Position numbers and translations under genes: made by a program
In this document: in pieces, positions 8,423-16,455 of the stretch
How positions within the stretch are numbered: position 1 is the stretch's first letter
Layout: each line of letters opens with the position of its first letter
The notes under the pieces: model-generated
Database searches by the model: none
What the model saw: only the letters and a program-made list of their open reading frames with translations
What the model was told of the DNA's origin: nothing
Assembly (NCBI GenBank): GCA_017415455.1
Contig: JAFQGS010000054.1
Location: 1 to 43,710 of the forward strand
DNA length: 43,710 nt
Direction: 5' to 3'
From: Prevotella sp.
GTDB taxonomy: Bacteria > Bacteroidota > Bacteroidia > Bacteroidales > Bacteroidaceae

Positions 8423-9127
8423 TTATTTCTTTGTAAGTCCGAATGCCAGAATGCTGATTTTAATATTCTGGCATTTTCTTAGTTCTCTTGCACATGATGT
8501 TATTGTGGCGCCGGTTGTTATGATATCGTCTATTATCAGAATATGTTTATCTGCTATCCGCTCTGCCTTTCTCAGTTTGAAAACATTCTCCACATTCTCT
8601 ATTCTCTCCCATCTATGCTTTTCCGTCTGGCTACCTTTGAATGTCTCTCGCTTTATTATATCATCGCAAACAGGGATTCCTGTTACCTCGCTTATACCTT
8701 TGGCAATCTCACAACTTTGGTTGTAACCACGTACCTTCTTTCTCTTTTTGGAAAGCGGAACGGGTATTATGGCATCTATACCGTCAAAGAAAGTGCTGTC
8801 TTTTAGTTCTTCTGCTATCAATATTCCTGTTTGTCTGCACAATTCTGGGTTGTAAGAGTATTTCATGGCATATACCATTCTGCTGGCAGGAGCATGCGGC
8901 TCATAATGAATAAGTGCCGCCGCTTTTTCTATTGGGAATAGTCCCCAGAACATTTTAGCTAAATGGTTCTCATATGGATTCTCATACAAACACGTTCTTG
9001 GCAAATGTAATTTGCACTTCTCACATATACCATCTTCGATAATGCTTAATCTATTTCCGCATATGTGACATGCCTTGGGTGCTATGAAATTTAGCAGTCT
9101 GGCGAAAAAGCCTATCTTTTGCTTCAT
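8423..9127 (-). CDS. comF: ComF-family phosphoribosyltransferase-like protein
   Basis: A 234-residue protein. The N-terminus carries a zinc-finger-like Cys4 site (C20, C23, C35, C38). The C-terminal phosphoribosyltransferase domain has IPVPLSKKRKKVRGYNQ and the PRPP loop HILIIDDIITTGAT (about 193-206). ComF proteins are linked to DNA uptake in competent bacteria, though in Bacteroidales their role is poorly tested. Length is normal for the family. It is monocistronic on the minus strand and ends right against the island edge, so it may mark the first intact core gene. The recognition is secure; a role in transformation is known only from other bacteria. Confidence 0.9.
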   Translation of the reverse strand: MKQKIGFFARLLNFIAPKACHICGNRLSIIEDGICEKCKLHLPRTCLYENPYENHLAKMFWGLFPIEKAAALIHYEPHAPASRMVYAMKYSYNPELCRQTGILIAEELKDSTFFDGIDAIIPVPLSKKRKKVRGYNQSCEIAKGISEVTGIPVCDDIIKRETFKGSQTEKHRWERIENVENVFKLRKAERIADKHILIIDDIITTGATITSCARELRKCQNIKISILAFGLTKK

Positions 9128-9216
9128 TATAGTCTATTGTTTTTCCGTTTCTTTTAGCGGATAACACACATAATTAACGTAACTTCTGCTATACAAAAGA
9201 GAAAGAATACAAGTGA

Positions 9217-9429
9217 TTATTCTTCATCCGGATTCGTCTCCTGCGGTTCCCATATACTGAAACGTGCCGCATTTGTCACGTTGTTATATTCTTCCTCAAA
9301 TTCAAAATAGTCTGGTTTTGCAAGATTCTCATCATATCCAACAGAGTTATTGACATTAAATCCAGCCGTTGTCTCACTGTATGCGGTTAATTCTATAATC
9401 CTTATGTTTGGTTTGACGTAAACTTTCAT
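9217..9429 (-). CDS. Small NSVGYxENL-motif protein (relic cassette)
   Basis: A 70-residue protein starting at the ATG at 9429; an in-frame GTG one codon earlier is less likely. The start MKVYVKPNIRIIEL, the central NSVGYDENLAKPDY and the end SIWEPQE align with the 72-residue protein encoded at 41138-41356. The sequence just before NSVGY ends in TTAG and in the paralogue VVAG, which could be a processing point. The C-terminal half is acidic. There is no signal peptide. It follows a degenerate secreted-protein gene (9438-9635) and could use the same promoter. Function is unknown; small KPxIxxxE proteins are common in Prevotella. Confidence 0.7.
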   Translation of the reverse strand: MKVYVKPNIRIIELTAYSETTAGFNVNNSVGYDENLAKPDYFEFEEEYNNVTNAARFSIWEPQETNPDEE

Positions 9430-9437
9430 CACTATAT

Positions 9438-9635
9438 TTACTTATCGTTTGTTTTACTACCCAATAATATTTCATTTTTGCCATCAGCCACAGAACATCA
9501 GTCAATCTCAAGATATGCCTTATGAGCATGGTTCTTAAACGCCCCTCCTCCACAGGAAACGGCAGTAGCCTCAACTGCGAAAAGAATTACCAACAAGAGT
9601 ACCAATAATGTTTTTAAGTATTTTATTTGTCCCAT
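9438..9635 (-). pseudogene. Relic of a T9SS-type secreted protein (signal peptide plus C-terminal fragment)
   Basis: From the ATG at 9635 the frame gives a clear signal peptide (MGQIKYLKTLLVLLLVILF then AVEATA), directly followed by GGGAFKNHAHKAYLEID and a TGA at 9498, so the first open part is 45 residues. The same frame continues after that stop for 19 codons to a TAA at 9438. GGAFKNHAHKAYLEI matches GGPFRNPAHKAYLEI in the C-terminal part of the large secreted protein at 41378-43309. The simplest reading is a homologue with most of its middle deleted and an in-frame stop. It lies just ahead of the small NSVGY gene, as does the intact copy. Confidence 0.65.
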
Positions 9636-9660
9636 GCTAATATTATTTACTACCAGGATA

Positions 9661-9668
9661 CAAAAGTA
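9661..9668 (-). promoter_or_regulatory. -7 box TACTTTTG ahead of the relic cassette
   Basis: Minus-strand TACTTTTG fits TAnnTTTG and lies 26 bp ahead of the relic's ATG. No clear TTTG at the right upstream distance. It suggests the relic cassette can still be transcribed. Confidence 0.45.
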
Positions 9669-9783
9669 CTCTATAAAAATAACACTTAAAGCACAAAGGA
9701 TAGAAACGTCATATTAAATTAGAATAAATTAACTCGCCACGTTACAAACAATACACCATAAGCCGCAAAAAAAGACAATAAAA

Positions 9784-9821
9784 GAGAAGACCTGTACCGG
9801 ACGCTTCCGGGAGGTCTTCTC
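9784..9821 (-). terminator. Terminator of the FadL-type gene
   Basis: GAGAAGACCT (9784-9793) pairs with AGGTCTTCTC (9812-9821); CCGG repeats pair inside the loop. On the minus strand CTTTTATTGTCTTTTTTT follows. It lies just past the end of the outer-membrane transporter gene. Confidence 0.8.
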
Positions 9822-9848
9822 AAGGACAAAGATTAATATTTCTTATAA

Positions 9849-11291
9849 TTAGAATTTAATATCCAAACCAATACCCACTACGTCATTCTTACGTGTGTAG
9901 TTACATGCTGTACCATTTGCGTTTGTAAACTTATGATCATCATAGAATGAATGCATATAGCCAACGTTAAGCTTCATCTTGTCATTAAACTTATATGCTC
10001 CACCAAGACACAAACCATAAGAACTGATGTTGAAGTTTGTATCAGCCATATCGCTGTCTGCGAAACCATATTCTGTACGCTGGCCGCCAATACTCAACTG
10101 AATCTTATCATTGAGGTCATACTCAACACCAAGCAATGCCTCCCAAGTGTTATCACCATCCTTTATCGCAGTGCCCTTAGCGTCCTTATCCCAATAATAG
10201 TGGAAACCGGCAGACACACGAAGATTGTTCAACGCCTCATACTGTGCACCAACGGTAAGAAGAGCAGGAATGTCAGAACGCACTTTAGCACCATCAGCAT
10301 AAGCTGGCATCAAAGCGTCAACATTTGCACTGTTCACTGACTCGTTCTCAAGATTTATCTTTGTGCGGAACTCATACTTAGCAGCAAGATTCCATTTGCC
10401 TGTTTTCCAGTCAACACCGATGATTGGCGTCACACCGAAACCGCTCTGTGAGCAATCAAGTACATAATCCTGTGTCATCACTGCCGCTGTACCTGCCTGA
10501 ACTGCCGCTGCCTCATATTGTGCCGCTGCCTGTGCTGCCGCTGCTGCCTCTGCAACAAGTCCGGCTGCCTGATATTGCTGTGCGGCGGCTGCATACTGCT
10601 GAGCTGCTCCTGCTGCCTGCTGAGAAAGCGATGTATAATCAGCCGAAGTCATACCGTTTGCCTTAATACCTGTTATCGCACCTTCGTAGCCACAGCTTGC
10701 TATAACACCGCGAACACCTCCGAACACAGAGAGGTTTTCTGTTATCTTATATGTACCTCCCAACTGTATTCCATAGAAATACTGTTCTCCTATAAGACTC
10801 TGATTAAGTGCGTAAGAAGTTCCATTCATCTTGTAAACAGCACCGCCTATCATTTCCTCAAACATAGGCAGACCATTGTCGAACTCACACTTACCGCCAC
10901 CGCCACCAACAGCAAATTGTCCTGAAACAGACCACTTGTCATTGATTACATAAACAGCCTGGAAAGAAGGAATAACCGGAGCTTCTGCCACACCCTCAAA
11001 GAAACGTGTTGCGCTCTGATTGTCCGCATTCATCATAAAAAGATTATTCTCAACATTCATCTGGCGCTTCTGCCATGCAGCCTGCCAGTTGAAAGACAAA
11101 TGGAAACCCTGTGGAAGGAATGCTGTACCAGCAGGATTACTGTAAACTCCATCAATAGCAATCGCAGCGTCACGCGCCGGATTTCTCAAAAATGCCGCAC
11201 TTTGGTTTGTATTTGTCAACAAACCACCAGCAAATACTTCACCTGCAGCTATAAACAAAAGTGCAGAAAAGACTAATTTTAACTTATTCAT
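9849..11291 (-). CDS. FadL/OmpP1-type outer-membrane transporter
   Basis: A 480-residue protein from the ATG at 11291 (an upstream ATG at 11321 falls in the promoter). The signal peptide MNKLKLVFSALLFIAAGEVFA is followed by a GGLLTNTNQSAAFLRNPARDAA N-terminus typical of FadL-like porins, which take up hydrophobic molecules. Aromatic-rich beta-strands alternate to the C-terminus (GIGLDIKF). An unusual Ala/Gln-rich insert of about 50 residues (near 218-270 of the mature frame) carries AAQQYAAAAQQY and AAAAAQAAAQYEAAA, absent from standard FadL and probably a helical loop. Monocistronic, with its own promoter and terminator. The family call is sure; substrate is unknown. Confidence 0.88.
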   Translation of the reverse strand: MNKLKLVFSALLFIAAGEVFAGGLLTNTNQSAAFLRNPARDAAIAIDGVYSNPAGTAFLPQGFHLSFNWQAAWQKRQMNVENNLFMMNADNQSATRFFEGVAEAPVIPSFQAVYVINDKWSVSGQFAVGGGGGKCEFDNGLPMFEEMIGGAVYKMNGTSYALNQSLIGEQYFYGIQLGGTYKITENLSVFGGVRGVIASCGYEGAITGIKANGMTSADYTSLSQQAAGAAQQYAAAAQQYQAAGLVAEAAAAAQAAAQYEAAAVQAGTAAVMTQDYVLDCSQSGFGVTPIIGVDWKTGKWNLAAKYEFRTKINLENESVNSANVDALMPAYADGAKVRSDIPALLTVGAQYEALNNLRVSAGFHYYWDKDAKGTAIKDGDNTWEALLGVEYDLNDKIQLSIGGQRTEYGFADSDMADTNFNISSYGLCLGGAYKFNDKMKLNVGYMHSFYDDHKFTNANGTACNYTRKNDVVGIGLDIKF

Positions 11292-11318
11292 CTTAAAAAA
11301 CATTATTGAAATTGTTCG

Positions 11319-11326
11319 CAAAATTA
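11319..11326 (-). promoter_or_regulatory. -7 box TAATTTTG of the FadL-type gene
   Basis: Minus-strand TAATTTTG fits TAnnTTTG, about 28 bp before the chosen ATG at 11291. It overlaps an earlier in-frame ATG (11321), which is the reason for choosing the later start. Confidence 0.5.
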
Positions 11327-11393
11327 CCTATATTGTTCTGAAGTTCCTAAATACCACGCATTTGTTTAATAAATATTAACAATACAACTCCTT

Positions 11394-11427
11394 ATTATTG
11401 CACAGAAATCCCGTTTTGTGCAATAAT
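11394..11427. promoter_or_regulatory. 11-bp hairpin upstream of the FadL-type gene
   Basis: ATTATTGCACA (11394-11404) pairs perfectly with TGTGCAATAAT (11417-11427) over a 12-nt loop. No T-run follows on minus, so it is less likely a terminator for priA than an operator or leader hairpin between priA and the porin gene. Confidence 0.4.
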
Positions 11428-11504
11428 TCGCCTGTTTTCAAGCTTAAATGCAAAAAAAAGAAATGCGCACATTTAAAGATGTATATATTACGATGATGAC
11501 CTTG

Positions 11505-11512
11505 CAAAGATA
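11505..11512 (-). promoter_or_regulatory. -7 box TATCTTTG, second upstream promoter
   Basis: Minus-strand TATCTTTGC lies just past the priA stop codon and is a perfect TAnnTTTG. It would give the porin gene a leader of about 210 nt that includes the hairpin at 11394-11427. Confidence 0.45.
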
Positions 11513-11521
11513 TAACATTTC

Positions 11522-13792
11522 TTACAACGGGTCAACATCAAAATACACTTGCAGAGAGTTGTATCTTGAGTCCTTCGACATCTGAGCATTAGCATAGCGC
11601 AGGCATTCCCGCACCTTGTGAATATCTATACCATTCTCCAGTTTCAGAACTATCTTTCTTATGTTGAGAGTCTTCACCCTTGCCACTGCCGGTCTGTCCG
11701 GACCAAGCACACGTGTCCCGAAATACTGGCGAAGCCTGCTGCCCATCTCCATGGCGGCAGACTCAACAACCGACTCATTCTTATGCTTAAGATAAACATA
11801 TATAAGATGGAAGTAAGGCGGGTAATAAAAAGCGGAGCGCTCCTCTAACAGGTCCTTGTAGAATCCGTCACAGTCATTGCTTACCACCTGACCAATAAGT
11901 GGAAGCTGTGGATTCTTTGTCTGCAATATCACATATCCTCTCCTGCCTTTACGACCAGCCCTGCCACTTACTTGCGACATCATGGTGAAAGCCTGCTCAT
12001 AAGCACGGAAGTCTGGATAATTCAGCATGGAGTCTGCATTAAGTATTCCAACAACACTCACGCGGTCGAAATCCAGTCCTTTGCTTATCATCTGAGTTCC
12101 AATAAGCAGATTTGTCCTGCCCGACGAGAAGTCACTTATTATACGTTCATAGGCGGAACGGGTACGCGTTGTGTCAAGGTCCATGCGTGCTACACGAGCC
12201 TCTGGTATCAGTTCCATTATGCAGTCCTCTATCTTCTCCGTACCATATCCCCTGCCCTTGAGTTCCGTATTGTCACAGCACGGGCATTTTTGCGGCATAC
12301 TTACCGTTGCCCCGCAGTAATGGCATGTGAGATGATTCATGTTCTTATGAAAAGTAAGGCTCACGTCACAGTGCTCACACCGCGGCACCCATCCACAAAC
12401 CTTACACTCCATCATTGGCGCGAAGCCACGTCGGTTCTGAAACAAAATAACCTGTTCTCCGTTGCTGATGGCATTTCTTATACTCGTCAACAACTGTGGA
12501 GAGAAAGGTCCCTTCATCATCTTACGACGCTGCAAATCCTTAATGTCAACAACATGAATCTCTGGAAGTTGGATATCCTTGTATCGCTGCGTAAGTCTCA
12601 CCAGTCCATATTTTCCTGTCAATGTGTTGAGATACGACTCTGCCGACGGTGTGGCTGTTCCAAGCAGAGTCTTCGCCTTATACAACTGGGCCAGCATGAT
12701 GGCGGTGCTGCGTGCGTGATAGCGTGGCATGGGTTCCTGCTGTTTGAAAGAGGTCTCATGCTCCTCGTCTATTATAACAAGCCCGAGACGTTCAAAAGGC
12801 AGAAAGACGGCTGAGCGCGCACCAAGTATAACATCATACGCGTCGGCAGACAACTGCTTCCTCCATATCTCCACACGCTCAGCATCAGAATATTTAGAAT
12901 GATATATCCCCAGCCTGTTGCCGAATATCTTTTGCAGGCGTTCGCGTATCTGCACTGTAAGCGCAATCTCCGGCAACAGATATAACACCTGCTGTTTTTT
13001 CTCAATAGCCTGACGTATAAGATGTATGTATATCTCTGTCTTTCCGCTCGACGTCACCCCATGCAGCATCACAACATTCTTTTTCATGAACTGCATCAAG
13101 ATGCTGTTGTAGGCATCCTGCTGCGCGTTGTTCAGCACTTTCATATCGTCAAGATGTGGCTGGCATTCGGTGTTCAGTCGTCCCACCTCACGCTCATACT
13201 CTTTCAGATAAGTGCGCTCCGTCAGGTTCTTTATTATCGCCGACGTACAATGTGTTGAGTTCATCAGTTCCTCACGCGTCACCTCTGCTACCGGCACATT
13301 GCATTTATCTCCATCGATACAGTCCCAATGCGACATCTCAAGGTATCTCGCGAACACTTCCTTTTGCTTCCTCGCTGTACGCAGCATGTCCATGGCTATA
13401 TGCAACGCCTGCTCATTACGCCATGTTTCACCAAGTGTCACACATGTCTCAGTCTTCGGCTTATAGCCATCCACCGACTTCAGCCCGCCCGGCAACGCCG
13501 CATTCATCACCTCCCCGATGGGAGACATATAATAATCGGCTATCCATTGCCACAGTGCCAGCTGCTGGTCTGTCACGGAAGGAGTGACGTCTAATATCTG
13601 AAGTATGTCCTTACATTCAAAATCCGGTTCCACGTCATGCACCTTCACCGCCAGCACAATATGTCTCTTGTTCTTGCCGAAGGGCACAAGCAGTCGCATT
13701 CCATGGCTTATCTTACCTTGGAGCGGACCGGGTACCGAATATGTGAAATATCCTTCAAGCGGCAAAGGGAGTATTACGTCTACATATTTCAT
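11522..13792 (-). CDS. priA: Primosomal protein N', replication restart helicase
   Basis: A 756-residue superfamily 2 helicase that reloads the replisome at stalled forks. Walker A is GVTSSGKTEIY (about 244-254) and the DEAH-type box is IDEEHETSFKQ (about 341). The zinc-binding region at about 462-505 carries four CxxC pairs (CKVC, CEHC, CHYC, CPCC), followed by ELKGRGYGTEKIE. Helicase motifs GTQMISKGLDFDRV and VSGRAGRKGRRG follow. Full length for the family. It has its own promoter and no operon partner; the next gene downstream has separate promoters. Secure assignment. Confidence 0.97.
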   Translation of the reverse strand: MKYVDVILPLPLEGYFTYSVPGPLQGKISHGMRLLVPFGKNKRHIVLAVKVHDVEPDFECKDILQILDVTPSVTDQQLALWQWIADYYMSPIGEVMNAALPGGLKSVDGYKPKTETCVTLGETWRNEQALHIAMDMLRTARKQKEVFARYLEMSHWDCIDGDKCNVPVAEVTREELMNSTHCTSAIIKNLTERTYLKEYEREVGRLNTECQPHLDDMKVLNNAQQDAYNSILMQFMKKNVVMLHGVTSSGKTEIYIHLIRQAIEKKQQVLYLLPEIALTVQIRERLQKIFGNRLGIYHSKYSDAERVEIWRKQLSADAYDVILGARSAVFLPFERLGLVIIDEEHETSFKQQEPMPRYHARSTAIMLAQLYKAKTLLGTATPSAESYLNTLTGKYGLVRLTQRYKDIQLPEIHVVDIKDLQRRKMMKGPFSPQLLTSIRNAISNGEQVILFQNRRGFAPMMECKVCGWVPRCEHCDVSLTFHKNMNHLTCHYCGATVSMPQKCPCCDNTELKGRGYGTEKIEDCIMELIPEARVARMDLDTTRTRSAYERIISDFSSGRTNLLIGTQMISKGLDFDRVSVVGILNADSMLNYPDFRAYEQAFTMMSQVSGRAGRKGRRGYVILQTKNPQLPLIGQVVSNDCDGFYKDLLEERSAFYYPPYFHLIYVYLKHKNESVVESAAMEMGSRLRQYFGTRVLGPDRPAVARVKTLNIRKIVLKLENGIDIHKVRECLRYANAQMSKDSRYNSLQVYFDVDPL

Positions 13793-13816
13793 TTATAGCA
13801 TCAGAGATGTGGAATG

Positions 13817-13824
13817 CAAAAATA
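13817..13824 (-). promoter_or_regulatory. -7 box TATTTTTG of priA
   Basis: Minus-strand TATTTTTGC fits TAnnTTTG about 25 bp before the priA ATG (13792). A TGTG lies about 16 nt further upstream as a weak -33. Confidence 0.5.
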
Positions 13825-13908
13825 CTATTTTTTTCACACAGTGCGGTGTAAATGTATCATTTATAATCGTAAAACCTCAACGACTTTTTGCGTAAAGAAA
13901 GGCAGAGA

Positions 13909-14304
13909 CTACATCACACTGACCAGCTCTATCTCAAAAATCAGAGTGGAGTTTTTGGGTATTCCGGGTGACGACATTGCTCCATATCCCATTGACGACG
14001 GTATATACACACGCCATTGGTCTCCGGCATGCATATTTGTGAGCGCAATCTGCCACCCTGTTATAAGATCGCTCAGGCGAAACGCATCCGGGTATCCCTG
14101 AGACGTATTGTCGTCAAACACTTTCCCGCTGATGAGCATACCCTTATAATACACAGAGACAATGCTATTGGCGGCGGGCTGTTTGCCCTCGCCTGTTTTC
14201 ATCACCTCATAGTATATTCCCTTGGGCAGACTCTTGATATTGCCTCTCTGCGAGACCTCCTGAAGAAAATTCTCATTATCCTGCTTATATTGCCTTGCGT
14301 TCAT
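13909..14304 (-). CDS. FKBP-type peptidyl-prolyl cis-trans isomerase
   Basis: A 131-residue protein; the FKBP domain fills about residues 38-130: SIVSVYYKGMLISGKVFDD, LITGWQIALTNMHAGDQWRVYIPSSMGYG and STLIFEIELVSV. The active-site aromatic and GYG residues are present. It has a short charged N-terminal helix but no signal peptide or lipobox, so unlike most Bacteroidales FKBPs it is probably cytosolic, unless a start further upstream exists. It ends about 115 bp from the priA start. Folding of proline-limited proteins is the expected role. Secure family call. Confidence 0.93.
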   Translation of the reverse strand: MNARQYKQDNENFLQEVSQRGNIKSLPKGIYYEVMKTGEGKQPAANSIVSVYYKGMLISGKVFDDNTSQGYPDAFRLSDLITGWQIALTNMHAGDQWRVYIPSSMGYGAMSSPGIPKNSTLIFEIELVSVM

Positions 14305-14462
14305 TTATAATAACATTTAGTAGGTTTGACTGTTCCACGAGTACGGGATTAGTCAAAAAAAATATATCTGCGGTATTGAATGCCACGTATAGCAACATGT
14401 CCCGACAACTAATTTTTCCCTCAGCCTATCGGCTTGGGCGGAACAACATTCGTTACCAACTG

Positions 14463-14470
14463 CAAATTTA
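14463..14470 (-). promoter_or_regulatory. -7 box TAAATTTG, likely promoter of the FKBP gene
   Basis: Minus-strand TAAATTTGC follows a T-run and fits TAnnTTTG. It would give the FKBP gene a leader of about 150 nt. Confidence 0.45.
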
Positions 14471-14699
14471 CAAAAAAAGTAGCAATAAGAAGTCCACTAC
14501 GGATGACTTACCCATACTCCGTAATTTTTTTCTCTTTTTTTGACAAACGCAACTCTCAAAATAGAAATTCCGGCGGTGCATTTGATGCCCTTTCATGCTT
14601 TTGCGCCCGCACTGCGGCGCCACTTTTTTCGTGTTAACAAAACAAAAAGATGCCTGAAGGCAGCCGGAATGCGATTTTTTCAGCACGATTTCCATAAAT

Positions 14700-15045
14700 T
14701 CTATAGTCCTTATAGGCACTATAGTTCCTATATTTCTTATTGATAGTTTTGTCATTTCTATCAAATGACCGCGCCGTTTCATATGAGATGGCGGTGCGAT
14801 TACAACGTCGTGGCGGTGTGATTGCGTTTTTATCGCGCTATGATTACAACGTAATCGCAGTACGATGGCTATGTAATCGTAGCGCCTTGGCAAAGCCATC
14901 CTGCCGCCTTGACAAAGCGATGATGCGGCGATTACTATGCCATGGCACCGCCATAAAGATGGAATGATGTATTATCCTCTATTGTCTGACGGTTCCGAGC
15001 CTCAGCAAGCGACTCGGCTGCTGTTGCTGACGCTCTGTCAGTCCT
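14700..15045. repeat. Island of nested short inverted repeats (first of three)
   Basis: At least five perfect or near-perfect hairpins of 6-11 bp in about 350 bp, several able to pair with more than one partner. Similar islands occur at 24673-24832 and 37485-37571. Function unknown; could be a structured RNA, a REP-type element or a recombination-prone sequence. Confidence 0.5.
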
Positions 15046-15209
15046 CACATTGCGGCGAAAGGAAAATTATTTTAGGAACCGCCGATTCTTTCACCGCTTT
15101 TCGCGCCATGCACACGCTTCCTCATTCGTCATTTGTCATTGCTCTTACAGATGCCGTGCGGCAACATTACCGACAAACATACTCGCCATCGATGGAGCAC
15201 TGCGAGCCG

Positions 15210-15536
15210 TCAGCAGTCCGCATGCTCATCCTCAAGATAACGCACCGTCTTCCCGGTAGAGGTGGCGTAGGCTATCTCGCGCCTCGTGCTCTCACCTATA
15301 TATCCTCCTTTGTTAATGACAAATATCTCATCGGCAAGGTCTATCTTGCGCAAGTGCATATCGTCAAGCATCTCTTTCACGCCGGGGCGCCACACCTCAT
15401 CGTCACCTGTATGGCCGAACAGACCTACGGAGATGACGATATGTCCGTCTAACGTCAGCTTCTTCTGCGCCTCAAAGAAATCCTCCTTGAACCGCGTGCT
15501 GCCGCATAGGGTTATTATCTTATAATTCTTAATCAT
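15210..15536 (-). CDS. DUF4406 / nucleoside 2-deoxyribosyltransferase-like protein
   Basis: A 108-residue protein. ITLCGSTRFKEDF (about 8-20) is the phosphate-loop-like start of nucleoside deoxyribosyltransferase-type folds. HIVISVGLFGH, MLDDMHLRKIDLADEIFVINKGGYIGESTRREI and AYATSTGKTVRYLE follow in the order seen in the DUF4406 group, which is frequent in phages and in cores of anaerobes. The glutamate in GESTRREI is the likely catalytic position. Cytosolic. The next gene upstream is 180 bp away and the geneless island follows, so it is probably transcribed alone; a near -7 box (TATCTTTA) lies about 35 bp upstream. Substrate is unknown. Confidence 0.82.
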   Translation of the reverse strand: MIKNYKIITLCGSTRFKEDFFEAQKKLTLDGHIVISVGLFGHTGDDEVWRPGVKEMLDDMHLRKIDLADEIFVINKGGYIGESTRREIAYATSTGKTVRYLEDEHADC

Positions 15537-15661
15537 GGCTGATTTTGTTGGGGTTTGCTAAAGTGATGTAAAGATAGGGTATTATTTCCGAAGCACAAAA
15601 CAATAACAGATTGTTTTAATATTGAGTATCTGTTTTCCAATAGGTGCATAAACAAAAGAAA

Positions 15662-15689
15662 TGGGACGTCACCGAAAAATGACGTCCCA
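15662..15689 (-). terminator. Terminator of the PorT-like gene
   Basis: TGGGACGTCA (15662-15671) pairs with TGACGTCCCA (15680-15689) over an 8-nt loop. On minus it is followed by TTTCTTTTGTTT. Lies 28 bp past the stop of the barrel gene. Confidence 0.8.
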
Positions 15690-15716
15690 CGATAATGTAA
15701 AGTATTGACTAAAATC

Positions 15717-16316
15717 TTAAAAATAATAAGCCACGTATATCTGCCATGCGTTATTGCGGCCGTCCTTTACAAAGCTCTCCACTCCGTCCATGACAGTTGC
15801 CTCGCCGCTCTTGCCGCAAACAATATTATAGTTTGCGCCAGCCTCAAGATGCTTGAGAATAGTAACGCCGGCTCCAACATTCACGCTCAGTGTGGATGAT
15901 TTCCACTCCCAGTTTGTGTCACCAAGCTTCAGGTCATTGTCACCGATATTAAAACCGAACTGCGGACCTGCTGCAAGATAAACAGCGGCAAGACTGCCAA
16001 GACCTATGCTGTAGCGCAAGTTGATAGGGATGTTGATAGACTGCTGTTTTATTGTCTCGCCAGAACCTTTCAGATCTGCCTTGCGCTGATCGTAGAGAGC
16101 GGCTGCGTCGATGCCCAGTCCAACTAATGGCAAGGTGAACTTTGCAGTAGGGCCAATAAAAAAGCCTGTCTGATTTGATGTGTCAAAAACATCCTTGTTG
16201 ATAGACATATCTGTTATGTTAAGACCTCCTTTTACACCAAACTTAATCTGTGCCTCAGCAGGCATAGCCACGAACAAGGTTGCGGCGAAAACAATGATAG
16301 ATACTATTTTCTTCAT
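15717..16316 (-). CDS. PorT-family outer-membrane beta-barrel protein
   Basis: A 199-residue protein with signal peptide MKKIVSIIVFAATLFVAM, cut after PAEA, then QIKFGVKGGLNITDM. That start and the alternating amphipathic strands to a terminal aromatic (YVAYYF) are typical of the small outer-membrane barrel family that includes PorT. It is distant from PorT itself and probably a general outer-membrane barrel. The gene lies 139 bp downstream of gldN, on the same strand and with its own terminator, so it could be at the tail of the T9SS operon or separate. Function is unknown. Confidence 0.82.
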   Translation of the reverse strand: MKKIVSIIVFAATLFVAMPAEAQIKFGVKGGLNITDMSINKDVFDTSNQTGFFIGPTAKFTLPLVGLGIDAAALYDQRKADLKGSGETIKQQSINIPINLRYSIGLGSLAAVYLAAGPQFGFNIGDNDLKLGDTNWEWKSSTLSVNVGAGVTILKHLEAGANYNIVCGKSGEATVMDGVESFVKDGRNNAWQIYVAYYF

Positions 16317-16455
16317 AAGTAAACAATTATTATAAAATCATTAATATAATTATATTCCTCAAAAACGCTGTCCTAACATATTGCCGGAGCAGATCTCCCG
16401 CAACAGTATCTCTAACAGCATAACCTCTGTATGCGGCATCCCGCTCTGCGCCTTA

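Larger units (their letters stand above)
14305..15209. other. 905-bp geneless stretch with nested inverted repeats
   Basis: No supported coding sequence. From 14305 to 14690 it is mixed sequence with T-runs and a likely promoter for the FKBP gene (14463-14470). From about 14700 to 15045 it turns into a dense set of short inverted repeats: GTCATTT/AAATGAC (14751-14769), a quasi-palindrome centred on CATATG (about 14773-14794), GATTAC/GTAATC (14842-14856), GATGGCT/AGCCATC (14864-14900) and CAGCAA/TTGCTG (15003-15029). Words such as GCGGTG, CGATTA and AACGT recur in both orientations. It does not read as protein. Confidence 0.6.

Noticed and set aside
14468..14899. A 143-codon open frame on the minus strand in the geneless region
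   Set aside because: Residue composition is unlike a protein (rich in His, Arg, Cys), it covers the FKBP promoter and the inverted-repeat island, and no domain is recognisable.
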